The notes beneath the pieces are model-generated. The model made no database searches. It was not told the DNA's origin and saw only the letters and a program-made list of their open reading frames with translations. A DNA stretch of 64,000 nucleotides, from positions 1-64,000 of the forward strand of contig JAIBEK010000009.1 in the NCBI GenBank assembly GCA_019459145.1. Direction: 5' to 3'. This DNA comes from Arenimonas sp. Its GTDB lineage: Bacteria; Pseudomonadota; Alphaproteobacteria; Rhizobiales; Rhizobiaceae. Below, one piece after another: positions 64,000 to 64,000 of this stretch (position 1 is the first letter of the stretch; every line of letters starts with the position of its first letter). Both the position numbers and the translations under genes were made by a program.

Positions 64000-64000
64000 G

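Overview
The window reads as chromosomal core DNA of a GC-rich alphaproteobacterium, most likely a member of the Rhizobiaceae or a close Hyphomicrobiales relative. The evidence is an atpI-atpB-atpE-atpG(b')-atpF(b) operon with duplicated b-type stalk subunits and no F1 genes, an endonuclease-type MutL, rhizobial-type small families (DUF2093, DUF4170, DUF2007), rhizobial -35 elements of the CTTGAC kind, and a CIRCE-controlled groESL operon. I see no tRNA, rRNA, CRISPR array, prophage or insertion sequence. Genes are tightly packed and many starts are fixed by 1-4 bp overlaps or clear ribosome binding sites.

Layout. 1-11.3 kb: the tail of a chemotaxis receptor, DUF523, then glyS and glyQ about 5.4 kb apart. 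Between them lie DUF4328, lemA, a divergent aroA and DUF2207, plus a higBA toxin-antitoxin (TA) module; parDE and mazEF follow glyQ. Three different TA families therefore sit within 7.7 kb, and I could read a promoter for each. 11.1-20.2 kb: S49 peptidase, a methyltransferase, octaprenyl diphosphate synthase, a secreted TPR-LysM protein, ispE, a small glycosyltransferase, a radical SAM protein and rnhB. 20.4-24.6 kb: the F0 operon and a SleB-like cell wall hydrolase. 24.7-34.4 kb: kup-corA ion transport, hsp20, mrp, an orphan LuxR regulator, an SMP-30 lactonase, a PRC-barrel envelope protein and a GGDEF-EAL protein.

34.5-44.6 kb: a PAS-receiver protein without a kinase, mutL, and a lipid A/Kdo block (cysQ-like, DUF4170, waaA, HAD phosphatase, lpxK, DUF2093), then pmbA. 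44.6-55.7 kb: a CPA2 antiporter, patatin, rsmD, rluB with a long repetitive basic tail, tadA, a diguanylate cyclase, a GNAT acetyltransferase, a lipoprotein and ileS. 55.9-64 kb: a YeeE/YedE pair behind a 20-bp palindrome, ribF, a HAD-IIA phosphatase, chrA, groESL, and an unrecognised conserved-looking ORF.

Most of the window is housekeeping. The features most worth a second look are a 104-bp tandem duplication that copies the 3' end of groEL, a low-GC insertion-like patch inside glyS, the aroA variant enclosed by lemA and DUF2207, the TA cluster with its operators, the loss of metal or cofactor ligands in Mrp and IleS, and a LuxR-type protein with an altered ligand pocket. I do not see a clearly new multi-gene system. 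The glyQ-DUF4328-lemA-aroA-DUF2207 run is the nearest candidate.
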